Shown here one piece after another: positions 8,906-16,690 of a stretch of DNA of 64,000 nt. The translations under genes and the position numbers were made by a program. Within the stretch, counting starts at the first letter, position 1. Each line of letters opens with the position of its first letter. The stretch is from contig NZ_CP116338.1 in assembly GCF_028198145.1 (NCBI RefSeq), positions 2,842,280 to 2,906,279 of the forward strand. The letters are read 5' to 3'. The notes under the pieces were generated by a model. The model was not told the DNA's origin and did not search any database. It saw only the letters and a program-made list of their open reading frames with translations. The stretch comes from Microbacterium sp. nov. GSS16. GTDB taxonomy: Bacteria > Actinomycetota > Actinomycetes > Actinomycetales > Microbacteriaceae.

Positions 8906-9741
8906 CAGCGATCCTCGCAGGGCTGATCATCGTCACCGCTTGCTCTGTTCCATCGGCTGCTAATGCAAGCGGAAGTTCGACGTGCTCCGCCGCTGACCTA
9001 GAGATCGGAACGTGCCAGGTTGCACTCGGCGGCGGGACAGCGACGATCAAAGGCTCACGAACATCGCCGGGCCAGCAGGGCGAACGAACTCCGTCAAGAC
9101 ATTCTCCCGGCGGCTCGAACGCCACGATCGATAACGCGCCGCGACAGCCGACGCCGTTCGAGGAATGCCTTGTGGACTGGGACTCGTACATCGGGTGCTG
9201 GAACGTCGTGCCCTCAGACGACACTCCACCCGACGAAGGCGACGAATCGCCCGGTATGCCGCCGATCACCATCACCGACCTTGCGAGCTTCTCTCCGGCG
9301 CAGGGCACCGTAGTTGGCGAGCCAGGAAATCTCGGGGTCGTGGGCCTCCCGACGAACTTCGTGACCGAGGCTGCGACGCACGTCCGTTCGGGTCAGCTGT
9401 TCGGATTCCCGATCGACGTGCGCTTCACACCGGTTTCCTACACGTTCCACTACGGAGACGGGCAGTCGCAGACGACCTCCTCCCCCGGCACCAGCTGGGA
9501 GAGCCTCGGCCAAGCGCAGTTCACGCCCACTGGCACCAGTCACACCTACGCCGATCGCGGAACCTACGACGCGAGCGTCGACATCGCCTACACAGCCGAG
9601 ATCGACCTGGGTGTCGGCTGGTTCCCGGTCGAGGGCCAGCTCGACATCACCGGCCCGGCACAGCAGATCCGCATCTTCGAGGCGCACACCGCGCTGGTCG
9701 CTCGCACGTGCGCTGAGCAGCCTTCCGCCCCCGGCTGCTGA
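8893..9741 (+). CDS. Secreted PKD-domain protein
   Basis: The 282-residue protein has an N-terminal signal sequence (MRRLTAILAGLIIVTACSVP...AANA). Both a VTAC lipobox and an ANA-type cleavage site are possible. A low-complexity linker (about 40-130) leads to a PKD-like beta-sandwich domain: YTFHYGDGQSQTT, then TGTSHTYADRGTYDASVDI, near residues 185-240. PKD domains mediate surface protein or carbohydrate contacts. It ends ARTCAEQPSAPGC. The gene overlaps the upstream lipoprotein gene and shares its lower GC. It is likely a cell-surface or secreted partner of that lipoprotein (inference). Confidence 0.8.
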   Translation: MRRLTAILAGLIIVTACSVPSAANASGSSTCSAADLEIGTCQVALGGGTATIKGSRTSPGQQGERTPSRHSPGGSNATIDNAPRQPTPFEECLVDWDSYIGCWNVVPSDDTPPDEGDESPGMPPITITDLASFSPAQGTVVGEPGNLGVVGLPTNFVTEAATHVRSGQLFGFPIDVRFTPVSYTFHYGDGQSQTTSSPGTSWESLGQAQFTPTGTSHTYADRGTYDASVDIAYTAEIDLGVGWFPVEGQLDITGPAQQIRIFEAHTALVARTCAEQPSAPGC

Positions 9742-9883
9742 CCCGAGCATCGCCTCGAGCCATCGAGTTCGCCGACGCGCTCGCCTCAGCTTGAAGCTCG
9801 CCCCCACTCGAGGCCGGCGATTGCGACGCGAGGCGTGCGCGGTCGAGAGGATGCGCCGTCGAGACCGTGCCCCGTCGAGACAG

Positions 9884-9958
9884 ATCCGGCATCCGGCATC
9901 CGTGCATCCGTGCATCCGGGCATCCGGGCATCCGGGCATCCGGGCATCCGGGCATCCG
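9884..9958. repeat. 8-bp tandem repeat (GCATCCGG)n
   Basis: Five perfect GCATCCGG units are preceded by degenerate GCATCCGT/GGCATCC units and end in GCATCCGAC. It lies in a 518-bp gene-free stretch (9742-10259) between the PKD gene and phoH. That stretch otherwise holds inverted-repeat copy 4 and a GC-rich degenerate array. I see no gene in it. The unit equals a motif (GGCATCC/GGATGCC) that is conspicuously frequent throughout the window. Confidence 0.9.
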
Positions 9959-9983
9959 ACCCGCCGCCAACGCGATGCGAATC

Positions 9984-10050
9984 GGGGGTCGACACTCCAG
10001 ATGTCGGACGGATTCGCGAGAAACGTCCGTCATCTGGCGTGTCGGCCCCC
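9984..10050. repeat. Inverted-repeat family A, copy 4
   Basis: The left arm is GGGGGTCGACACTCCAGATG-TCGGACGG and the right arm is ACGTCCGTCATCTGGCGTG-TCGGCCCCC. It has several arm mismatches and is the most diverged copy. It is followed by CGAAACGTAACGG, the reverse complement of the GGTTACGTTTCG flank of copy 3, so copies 3 and 4 have the flank on opposite sides. It lies in the convergent gap between the PKD gene and phoH. Confidence 0.88.
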
Positions 10051-10210
10051 CGAAACGTAACGGAAGCGACGGCCGGAAACCGTAAGCGGAAGCGATGCCC
10101 GGAACCACGACGCCCGCGAACCGAACGGACGCGAACCGTAACGGATCGGAACCGCGACGCCCGCGAACCGCGACGCCCGCGAACCGCGACGGACGCGAAC
10201 CGTAACGGGC
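10051..10210. repeat. Degenerate GC-rich short repeats
   Basis: The stretch is built from variants of GAACCGCGACGCCCGC and GAACCGTAACGG repeated at roughly 14-16 bp spacing, such as CGACGCCCGCGAACCG three times within 10105-10185. It appears derived from the CGAAACGTAACGG flank of inverted-repeat copy 4. No coding potential is credible on either strand. Confidence 0.75.
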
Positions 10211-10232
10211 GCCCGCCGTCACGCACGCCGCC

Positions 10233-10250
10233 ACGGAAGCACGCTTCCGT
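10233..10250 (-). terminator. Candidate terminator of phoH
   Basis: A perfect 8-bp stem, ACGGAAGC-AC-GCTTCCGT, lies 10 bp downstream of the phoH stop. No clear U tract follows, which is common in high-GC actinobacteria. Confidence 0.5.
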
Positions 10251-10259
10251 CGGCCCGAC

Positions 10260-11615
10260 TCAGCTGAGCTCGCCGCCCTCCAGCAGTTCGGTCACGAGCG
10301 CTGCGATCGCCGAGCGCTCCGAGCGCTGCAGGGTCACGTGACCGAACAGATCGTGCCCCTTCAGCGTCTCGATCACGCTCGCGATGCCGTCGTACCGGCC
10401 GACTCGCAGGTTGTCGCGCTGCCCGACGTCGTGGGTGAGCACGACGCGCGAGTTCTGACCGATCCGGCTCAGCACCGTCAGAAGCACGTTCCGCTCGAGC
10501 GACTGCGCCTCGTCGACGATCACGAAGGCGTCGTGCAGCGACCGGCCGCGGATGTGCGTGAGCGGCAGCACCTCGAGCATCCCGCGGGCCACGACCTCTT
10601 CCAGCACGTTGCCCGAGACGACCGACCCGAGAGTGTCGAACACCGCCTGACCCCACGGGTTCATCTTCTCGCCCTGGTCTCCGGGCAGGTATCCGAGTTC
10701 CTGACCACCGACGGCGAACAGAGGTCGGAAGACGATGATCTTCTTCTGCTGCTGCCGCTCGAGCACCGCATCCAGACCGGCGCACAGCGCTAATGCTGAC
10801 TTGCCCGTGCCGGCCCGCCCGCCCAGCGACACGATGCCGACCTCCGGGTCGAGCAGCAGGTCGATCGCGATCCGCTGCTCGGCAGAACGACCGTGCATCC
10901 CGAACACGTCGCGATCCCCTCGCACCAGCCGGTACTCGCCGTCGGCCACGACGCGCCCCAGCGCCGACCCACGCTCGGAGTGGATGATCAGCCCGGTGTT
11001 CACGGGCATCCCGCGCACCTCTTCGCTGAGGCCGACCTCGCTCTCGTACAGGTCGCTCATCTCGTCGCCCGAGAGATCGAGGGTCGCGATGCCCGTCCAT
11101 CCGGCATCCACCGCCTGCTCGGCGAGGTACTCCTCCGCGGCGAGACCGAGCGAGGCCGCCTTCACGCGCATCGGCAGATCCTTCGAGACGATCGTGACGT
11201 TCTGCCCCTCTCCGGCCAGCTGCGCCGCCGTGGCGAGGATGCGGCTGTCATTGTCACTGAGTCGGATGCCCGCCGGCAGCACCGACATGTCGACAGCTCC
11301 CAGCTCGACCCGTAGGGTGCCGCCGTCGCCGACCTCGATGGGGAGATCCAGCCGCCCGTGCTCGACCCGCAGCTCATCGAGGTGACGCAGCGCGCGGCGG
11401 GCGAAGTAGCCCAGCTCGGGGTCGTGGCGCTTGCCCTCCAGCTCGCTGATCACCACCACCGGAAGCACGATCGAGTGCTCCGCGAACCGGAACAGGGCCT
11501 GTGGATCGCTCAACAGCACCGAGGTGTCGAGCACATATGTGCGAAGAGCCGTGTCATCGTGTGACACGGCTCGGGCTGCTGACGTGGACTGCTGCTGTGC
11601 TGTACGTGTGGTCAC
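10260..11615 (-). CDS. PhoH-family protein with PIN domain (PhoH2 type)
   Basis: The 451-residue fusion has an N-terminal PIN ribonuclease domain ([19 protein letters not shown] near residue 25, with later acidic residues in [12 protein letters not shown]). The C-terminal PhoH ATPase domain has Walker [12 protein letters not shown] near residue 263 and Walker [13 protein letters not shown] near 363. Family members are RNA helicase/RNases acting 5' to 3' on RNA. The GTG at 11615 gives the N-terminus [10 protein letters not shown] and follows GGGAG. The longer frame upstream reads through apparent non-coding DNA. A strong hairpin lies inside codons 14-23 (see separate entry). It is monocistronic and convergent with the PKD gene. 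Confidence 0.92.
   Translation of the reverse strand: MTTRTAQQQSTSAARAVSHDDTALRTYVLDTSVLLSDPQALFRFAEHSIVLPVVVISELEGKRHDPELGYFARRALRHLDELRVEHGRLDLPIEVGDGGTLRVELGAVDMSVLPAGIRLSDNDSRILATAAQLAGEGQNVTIVSKDLPMRVKAASLGLAAEEYLAEQAVDAGWTGIATLDLSGDEMSDLYESEVGLSEEVRGMPVNTGLIIHSERGSALGRVVADGEYRLVRGDRDVFGMHGRSAEQRIAIDLLLDPEVGIVSLGGRAGTGKSALALCAGLDAVLERQQQKKIIVFRPLFAVGGQELGYLPGDQGEKMNPWGQAVFDTLGSVVSGNVLEEVVARGMLEVLPLTHIRGRSLHDAFVIVDEAQSLERNVLLTVLSRIGQNSRVVLTHDVGQRDNLRVGRYDGIASVIETLKGHDLFGHVTLQRSERSAIAALVTELLEGGELS
11546..11572 (-). promoter_or_regulatory. Strong hairpin in the first codons of phoH
   Basis: A perfect 11-bp stem (GAGCCGTGTCA / TGACACGGCTC) with a 5-nt loop TCGTG lies about 45-70 bases into the phoH coding sequence. 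Coding DNA rarely carries such an exact dyad by chance. It could be an mRNA structure affecting translation or a protein-binding site. The functional role is inference. Confidence 0.4.
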
Positions 11616-11817
11616 GATCCACTCCCACTCGGGATGTGCTCCCGGCTCTGCAGCGAGTCGACCAGGGTCACGAGTCGCGAACCTGGAGGCCGACCCGACC
11701 GGACACGGTGTCCGATGCCACGAACGTACTTCCGCTCGCCGCACACAACGGGAGACACGCGGAACGGTTCGCTTACGTTCCGGTGAACGACGAGGGTCAG
11801 GATGCCGGGAGGCGGCG

Positions 11818-12600
11818 TCACCGCCCGAAGCGGCGGTCACGGTCGGCGAAGTCGCGGATGGCGCGGAGGAAGTCCACCTCGCGCAGGTCGGGGCCGAGAG
11901 CCTCGACGAAGTAGAACTCGCTGTGCGCGCTCTGCCAGAGCAGGAAGTCGCTGAGCCGCTGCTCGCCGCTCGTGCGGATGACCAGGTCGGGGTCGGGCTG
12001 ACCCCCGGTGTAGAGGTGCTCGCCGATCATCTCGGGCGTCAGCTGCTCGGCCAGATCCTCGAGGGTGCCGCCCGACGCGTTGTGCTTGCCGATGATGCTG
12101 CGCACCGCGTCGACGATCTCGTGGCGGCCCCCGTAGCCGACCGCGAGGTTCACGTGCATCCCGGCGTGGCCGCTCGTGCGCTCCTGAGCCTGGGCCAGCA
12201 CCCGTGACAGCTCCGGCGGCAGGATGTCGGAGCGGCCAACGTGCTGCACACGCCATTCGCCGTGCTCGGCGAGCGTCTCGGCGAGTTCGGCGATGATCTC
12301 GATGAGATCGTCGATCTCCTTCGAGTCGCGCTTGAGCAGGTTGTCGGCCGAGAGGAGGTAGAGCGAGACGACGCCGATGCCCAGCTCATCGCACCAGCCG
12401 AGGAACTCGCGCATCTTCGCGGCCCCGGCGCGGTGCCCGGCGGCGGCGCTGTCGAAACCGAGCTGTCGCGCCCATCGACGATTGCCGTCGATCATCATCG
12501 CCACGTGGTGCGGCGCCTTCGACACGTCGATCCGCCGTCGCAGGCGTCGTCCGTAGAGCCGATAGAGGGGTCCCCGCCCCGAGCTCTCACGTGCAGTCAC
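11818..12600 (-). CDS. uppS: Isoprenyl transferase (undecaprenyl/Z-prenyl diphosphate synthase)
   Basis: This cis-prenyltransferase condenses IPP onto an allylic diphosphate to give the polyprenyl diphosphate carrier for cell-wall synthesis. The 260-residue protein has the family motif [14 protein letters not shown] with catalytic D38. It also has the GHRAGA pyrophosphate-binding motif, SADNLLKR, and the C-terminal [20 protein letters not shown] signature with Mg-binding E near [13 protein letters not shown]. Product chain length cannot be read from the sequence, since actinobacteria have short-chain and decaprenyl homologues. The N-terminal extension ([14 protein letters not shown]) is usual in actinobacteria. 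It is divergent from trhA. Confidence 0.95.
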   Translation of the reverse strand: MTARESSGRGPLYRLYGRRLRRRIDVSKAPHHVAMMIDGNRRWARQLGFDSAAAGHRAGAAKMREFLGWCDELGIGVVSLYLLSADNLLKRDSKEIDDLIEIIAELAETLAEHGEWRVQHVGRSDILPPELSRVLAQAQERTSGHAGMHVNLAVGYGGRHEIVDAVRSIIGKHNASGGTLEDLAEQLTPEMIGEHLYTGGQPDPDLVIRTSGEQRLSDFLLWQSAHSEFYFVEALGPDLREVDFLRAIRDFADRDRRFGR

Positions 12601-12690
12601 GTGCCTACGCTACTCCCACCCGACGCGAGCCCGCGGCAGCTCCCAGCTCATGTACCGCTTGCGGCATGCGCCCGAACGTAGAGTGAGCGC

Positions 12691-13425
12691 GTGAGCACCC
12701 GCCCCTCTGACAACGCAGACGTCCCCGAGCTCCCCCTGATGGAGGCGGCCGCGGTCGATGCCGCGGTCGAGGTGAGACCGACCTGGCGAGGGTGGATCCA
12801 CGCCGGCACCTTCCCGATCGCGATCGTGGCCGGCATCGTGCTCATCGTCCTCGCTCAGGGCGGCCCGGCCAAGTGGGCGGCCGCGGTGTTCATGGTGACG
12901 TCGTTGCTCCTCTTCGGCAACTCCGCGCTCTACCACCGCTTCGATTGGGGTCCGACGACCAAGGCGGTCCTCAAGCGCATCGACCACGCGAACATCCTCC
13001 TCCTCATCGCCGGCACCTATACGCCTCTGGCTGTCCTCGCCCTTCCCCCGCAGAAGGGCATGGTGCTGCTGATCGTCGTGTGGAGCGGGACGGTGCTCGG
13101 CATCCTCTTCCGGGTGTTCTGGATCAACGCCCCGCGCTGGCTCTACGTCGCGCTCTATCTCGCGCTCGGCTGGGCTGCGGTGATGTACATGGTCGATCTG
13201 CTGCAGGCGAACGTCGCGATGATGGTGCTCGTCTGCGTCGGCGGTCTGCTGTACACCGCGGGAGCGATCGTCTACGCGATGAAGAAGCCGAACCCGTGGC
13301 CGGGGCACTTCGGGTTCCATGAGATCTTCCACGTGTGCACGGTGCTCGCCTTCCTGTGCCATTGGACGGCGTGCCTGCTCATCTCGCTCGACCCCCTCTC
13401 CCCGTCACTCGGCTTCGGCAGCTGA
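12691..13425 (+). CDS. trhA: Hemolysin III / TrhA (PAQR) family membrane protein
   Basis: The 244-residue protein has seven predicted membrane helices. PAQR-family metal-site residues are visible: S/H in LFGNSALYHRFDW, H-x-x-N in RIDHANILLLIAGTYTPL, and H-x-x-x-H in GFHEIFHVCTVLAFLCHW. Family members are proposed hydrolase-like membrane proteins. Bacterial TrhA affects membrane energetics, and toxin function is not implied by the name. It is placed next to uppS, as in many actinobacteria. The start is GTG 12691. It is probably monocistronic with a 124-bp gap to luxS. Confidence 0.92.
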   Translation: MSTRPSDNADVPELPLMEAAAVDAAVEVRPTWRGWIHAGTFPIAIVAGIVLIVLAQGGPAKWAAAVFMVTSLLLFGNSALYHRFDWGPTTKAVLKRIDHANILLLIAGTYTPLAVLALPPQKGMVLLIVVWSGTVLGILFRVFWINAPRWLYVALYLALGWAAVMYMVDLLQANVAMMVLVCVGGLLYTAGAIVYAMKKPNPWPGHFGFHEIFHVCTVLAFLCHWTACLLISLDPLSPSLGFGS

Positions 13426-13549
13426 CGCAGGCGGGCACGCGCCGCATCCGGATGCCGATCGCCGGCCCTGTCGCGGGAGGTAATGCTCCGACACGTCGAA
13501 CCCCGACGCGGGATACGCTCGATACTCCCGGCAGAGCAGAGGAGCGACA

Positions 13550-14023
13550 ATGGCCGAAGTCGAGAGCTTCACCCTGGATCACACCGCCGTCGTGGCGCCG
13601 TACGTGCGTCTCATCAGCGTCGAGCACGGCCCGAAGGGCGACGCGATCTCGAACTTCGATGTGCGCTTCGTGCAGCCGAACGAAGGCGAGATACCGACGG
13701 CGGGACTGCACACCATCGAGCACCTGCTCGCCAGCCTCGTGCGCGACCGCATCGACGGGTTGATCGATATCTCGCCGTTCGGATGCCGCACCGGATTCCA
13801 CGCGATCTTCTGGGGCGAGCCCGCCGTCGCGGACGTCGTCGCCGCGGTGCGCAGCGGCCTGGAGTTCATCGCCGAGAGCGCCGAATGGAGCGACGTGCCC
13901 GGCGTCTCGGCCGTGGAATGCGGCAACTACCGCGACCACAGCCTGCACAGTGCGAAGGAGTGGTCGAAGACCATCCTCGATCAGGGAATCAGCCTCGACG
14001 CGTTCGAGCGCACCGGCGTGTGA
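13550..14023 (+). CDS. luxS: S-ribosylhomocysteine lyase
   Basis: It cleaves S-ribosylhomocysteine to homocysteine and DPD, the precursor of autoinducer-2, in the activated-methyl cycle. The 157-residue protein has all key residues: zinc ligands H54 and H58 in HTIEH, C124 in VECGNY, base E57, and catalytic C79 in PFGCRTGF. The start ATG follows GAGGAG. Its gene sits where I would expect, from M. tuberculosis gene order, the mycothiol amidase region between hemolysin III and DUF4307. An AI-2E family transporter gene lies 2.7 kb away. It has an upstream gap of 124 bp and probably its own promoter. Confidence 0.96.
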   Translation: MAEVESFTLDHTAVVAPYVRLISVEHGPKGDAISNFDVRFVQPNEGEIPTAGLHTIEHLLASLVRDRIDGLIDISPFGCRTGFHAIFWGEPAVADVVAAVRSGLEFIAESAEWSDVPGVSAVECGNYRDHSLHSAKEWSKTILDQGISLDAFERTGV

Positions 14024-14035
14024 GCCGAGCGGGGC

Positions 14036-14281
14036 TCAGCGCGCGCTCTCGTCGCCGTCGGCCTGATCGCGCAGCGCGGCCTCTTCGGCATCCAGCTCTT
14101 CCCGCACCTCTTCGCGGTAGCGCACCTTGCGGATGCGGCGGTTCATGTCCCAGATCAGCAGCACGACGGCCGCGACGATGATCACGATGATGGCGAAGCC
14201 GGCGAACCCCGGGGTCACCGAGTTCGGATCGACCGTCATCGACGGCGTCGGCATCGGGGTGGTCTCACCGAACAGGATCAT
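14036..14281 (-). CDS. Small single-pass membrane protein
   Basis: The 81-residue protein is MILFGETTPMPTPS..., with one membrane helix near residues 20-43 (FAIIVIIVAAVVLLIW) and a charged cytoplasmic tail ending EEAALRDQADGDESAR. The start at ATG 14281 is preceded by a GGAG-rich site; the upstream extension of the frame overlaps the divergent DUF4307 gene start. It looks like the small membrane gene that neighbours mca in mycobacteria (Rv1083-like, from memory). The function is unknown. It is convergent with luxS, 12 bp apart. Confidence 0.8.
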   Translation of the reverse strand: MILFGETTPMPTPSMTVDPNSVTPGFAGFAIIVIIVAAVVLLIWDMNRRIRKVRYREEVREELDAEEAALRDQADGDESAR

Positions 14282-14352
14282 GGTCCGCCTTCTCCTTGCA
14301 GGTCGAATAACCTGGAAGTCCAGCCTATCCGCCGTCCACACCCGGGAGAGAC

Positions 14353-14739
14353 GTGACCACCGCACGCGAGCTCGATGAGCGATACGGCCGCACTCCGCGG
14401 CGGCGTCTGCCCTGGATCATCTTCGGCGCCGTCGCCCTGGCGGCCGTCGTCGCGCTCGGCTGGACGATCGTGGCACAGCAGATGCGCGCAGTGGATGCCG
14501 ATGACCTCGGCTTCACCGTGGTCGACGCGCACAGCGTCGACCTGCGCTTCCAGTTCACCGCACCGCAGGGGGCGGATGTGGCCTGCGCCGTGGAGGCGCT
14601 CGACGAGGAGTTCGGCGTCGTCGGCTGGAAGATCGTCGAGATCGCCGGCGGCGAGCATCACACGAAGGGCGTCGCGGTCAGCATCCCGACCGTCGCGGAA
14701 GCCACGACCGGTTTGGTGAAGACCTGCTGGGTCGCCTAG
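14353..14739 (+). CDS. DUF4307 family membrane protein
   Basis: The 128-residue protein starts with MTTARELDERYGRTPRRR, then has one membrane helix (residues 20-42) and an extracytoplasmic beta-rich domain ending VKTCWVA. The ELDERYG opening and the position immediately upstream of greA identify DUF4307 (Rv1081c-like). It contains two Cys (CAVEA and KTCW) that could form a disulfide outside the cell (inference). The start is GTG 14353. A hairpin terminator separates it from greA. Confidence 0.87.
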   Translation: MTTARELDERYGRTPRRRLPWIIFGAVALAAVVALGWTIVAQQMRAVDADDLGFTVVDAHSVDLRFQFTAPQGADVACAVEALDEEFGVVGWKIVEIAGGEHHTKGVAVSIPTVAEATTGLVKTCWVA

Positions 14740-14758
14740 AATCATCCGAAAGATGACC

Positions 14759-14784
14759 GACGCCCCGGCCGATGCCGGGGCGTC
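14759..14784 (+). terminator. Rho-independent-like terminator after DUF4307
   Basis: A perfect 11-bp stem, GACGCCCCGGC-CGAT-GCCGGGGCGTC, is followed by TTGCAT. It lies 20 bp after the DUF4307 stop and 76 bp before greA, implying separate greA transcription or attenuation. Confidence 0.8.
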
Positions 14785-14859
14785 TTGCATATCCCACGGG
14801 CCACGAGACGGCTCGACATCCCCAAGCCCCTGAAGGGGCCCGCACCGAAGGAGCAGGCT

Positions 14860-15348
14860 GTGTCCACAGACGCTCAGGTACCTTTCCTCACCCAGGAGGC
14901 CTACGACCGGCTCGTCGAAGAGCTCGAGCACCTCTCGACCGTCGGCCGCGACGAGATCGCCGCCCGCATCGAAGCGGCCCGCGAAGAGGGCGACCTCAAG
15001 GAGAACGGCGGCTATCACGCCGCGAAGGACGAGCAGGGCAAGCAGGAGGCGCGCATCCGCACGCTGCAGCAGCTGCTGAAGACGGCGAAGGTGGGCGAGG
15101 CGCCCACCAGCCGCGGCATCGTCGAGCCCGGAACGGTGGTCACCGCGCTGGTCGCGGGCGACGAGGAGGTCTTCCTGCTCGGCAGCCGTGAGATCGCCGC
15201 CGGCGGCGACCTCGACGTGTACAGCGAGGCGAGCCCGCTCGGCCAGGCGATCATCGGCCTGAAGGTCGGCGACAAGTCCAGCTACGAGGCGCCCAACGGA
15301 CGCGCGATCACCGTCGAGATCACCGGCGTCGAGACCTACACCGGCTGA
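14860..15348 (+). CDS. greA: Transcription elongation factor GreA
   Basis: GreA rescues backtracked RNA polymerase by stimulating transcript cleavage. The 162-residue protein has the N-terminal coiled-coil (LTQEAYDRLVEELEHL...). Its tip residues lie in EAREEGDLKENGGYHAAKDEQ with conserved D and E. The C-terminal FKBP-like domain includes SPLGQAIIGLKVGDKSSYEAPNG. The GTG start at 14860 gives MSTDAQVPFLTQEAYDRL and follows GAAGGAG. An upstream ATG in frame at 14785 would add a non-homologous leader inside the terminator region. It is followed by a strong terminator. Confidence 0.95.
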   Translation: MSTDAQVPFLTQEAYDRLVEELEHLSTVGRDEIAARIEAAREEGDLKENGGYHAAKDEQGKQEARIRTLQQLLKTAKVGEAPTSRGIVEPGTVVTALVAGDEEVFLLGSREIAAGGDLDVYSEASPLGQAIIGLKVGDKSSYEAPNGRAITVEITGVETYTG

Positions 15349-15364
15349 CTCCGCAAAGACGACG

Positions 15365-15396
15365 AACGGCGGGATGCTGCATGGCATCCCGCCGTT
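15365..15396. terminator. Bidirectional terminator between greA and ilvA
   Basis: A perfect 13-bp stem, AACGGCGGGATGC / GCATCCCGCCGTT, surrounds a 6-nt loop between the convergent greA and ilvA. TCTGCGTCTT follows on the plus strand. It probably serves both genes. Confidence 0.85.
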
Positions 15397-15442
15397 CTGC
15401 GTCTTCCCGGTCAGCCCGGCGCGCGGTCAGTCCGGCGCGCGG

Positions 15443-16690
15443 TCAGTCCGGCACGACGACGGGGGCGAATCCCGCCTGCCGCAGCGTCTCGAGGGCGAGC
15501 TCGGTGTGCTCGGGTCCGCGGGTCTCGATCGAGAGCTGCAGGATCATGTCGCTGATCTGCAGACCGTGACCGTGGCGCGTGTGCAGCACCTCCATGACGT
15601 TGGCGCCTGCCTGCGCGAGCAGATCCGAGACCTTCGCGAGCTGACCCGGGCGGTCGGGAAGCGGCACACGCACGGTCGCGTATCGACCCGACGCCGCAAG
15701 ACCGTGCGCCACGACCCGCTGCAGCAGCATCGGGTCGATGTTCCCGCCCGAGAGGATCGGCACGGTCACGCCCGTGTCGTGCACCTTGCCGGCCAGGATG
15801 GCGGCCACGCCCACGGCACCGGCGGGCTCGACGACGACCTTGGCGTGCTCGAGGAGCACGAGCAGAGCGCGGGCGATGTCGTCCTCGCTGACCGTGACCA
15901 CCTCGTCGACGAGTTCGCGGATGATCTCGAACGGAACGTCCCCTGGCCGTGCGACGAGGATGCCGTCGGCGATCGTCGGGTGGGTCTGGATCTCGACGGG
16001 GCTGCCTGCCTGGAGCGACGGCGGCACCGCGGCGGCGTTCTCGGCCTGCACGCCGATGACGCGGACAGTGCGACCGGCGGCTGCGGCAGCGGCCTTGACC
16101 GCAGCCGCGACGCCGGCGATGAGTCCACCGCCGCCGATGCCCATGATCACCGTGTCGACGTCGGGGACGTCCTGGATAACCTCGAGGCCGAGCGTGCCCT
16201 GCCCCACGACGATGTCGCGGTGGTCGAAGGGGTGGATGAGCACGGCACCGGTGCGCTCGGCGAACTCGGCTGCGAGGCGCAGGGAGGTGGCCACCGTCTC
16301 GCCCTCGAGCACGACCTCGGCGCGGTAGCCCCGGGTGGCGAGCAGCTTGGGCACGGGCACGCCGAGCGGCATGAAGATCGTCGCCGGGATGCCGAGCATC
16401 TGAGCTGCGAGAGCCACGCCCTGCGCGTGGTTGCCGGCCGAGGCTGCCACCACTCCCCTGGCCCGCTCCTCGTCGGTCAGCCGCGAGAGGCGGTAGGTCG
16501 CCCCGCGGATCTTGAACGACCCGGTTCGCTGCAGGTTCTCCATCTTGAGCATGACGGGCGAGCCGAGGGTCTCCCCGAGAGCGCGCGACAGCTCGGTCGG
16601 CGTGCGGGAGATCACCCCGGCGAGGCTCTCCGCCGCCGCGGTGAACTCGGCAAGGCTCGGGATGGCGGCGACGCTCGGGATTGCGGTCAT
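15443..16690 (-). CDS. ilvA: Threonine ammonia-lyase
   Basis: This PLP enzyme deaminates L-threonine to 2-oxobutyrate, the first step of isoleucine synthesis. The 415 residues have the PLP lysine K60 in TGSFKIRGA, the phosphate loop GIGGGGLIAG, and SAGNHAQGVA. A single C-terminal ACT domain (about 335-410, from VRVPLPDRPGQLAKVSDLL) is seen. This is the short actinobacterial form of roughly 400-415 residues, not the E. coli 514-residue one, so regulation may differ. The ATG overlaps the stop of the upstream AI-2E family gene by 4 bp, implying translational coupling. Confidence 0.94.
   Translation of the reverse strand: MTAIPSVAAIPSLAEFTAAAESLAGVISRTPTELSRALGETLGSPVMLKMENLQRTGSFKIRGATYRLSRLTDEERARGVVAASAGNHAQGVALAAQMLGIPATIFMPLGVPVPKLLATRGYRAEVVLEGETVATSLRLAAEFAERTGAVLIHPFDHRDIVVGQGTLGLEVIQDVPDVDTVIMGIGGGGLIAGVAAAVKAAAAAAGRTVRVIGVQAENAAAVPPSLQAGSPVEIQTHPTIADGILVARPGDVPFEIIRELVDEVVTVSEDDIARALLVLLEHAKVVVEPAGAVGVAAILAGKVHDTGVTVPILSGGNIDPMLLQRVVAHGLAASGRYATVRVPLPDRPGQLAKVSDLLAQAGANVMEVLHTRHGHGLQISDMILQLSIETRGPEHTELALETLRQAGFAPVVVPD

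Noticed and set aside
7185..9958. Possible CRISPR arrays in the tandem repeats (32-bp, 8-bp; also 36-bp in mazG)
   Set aside because: Units are contiguous without unique spacers, and no cas genes are present. The mazG array is protein-coding.
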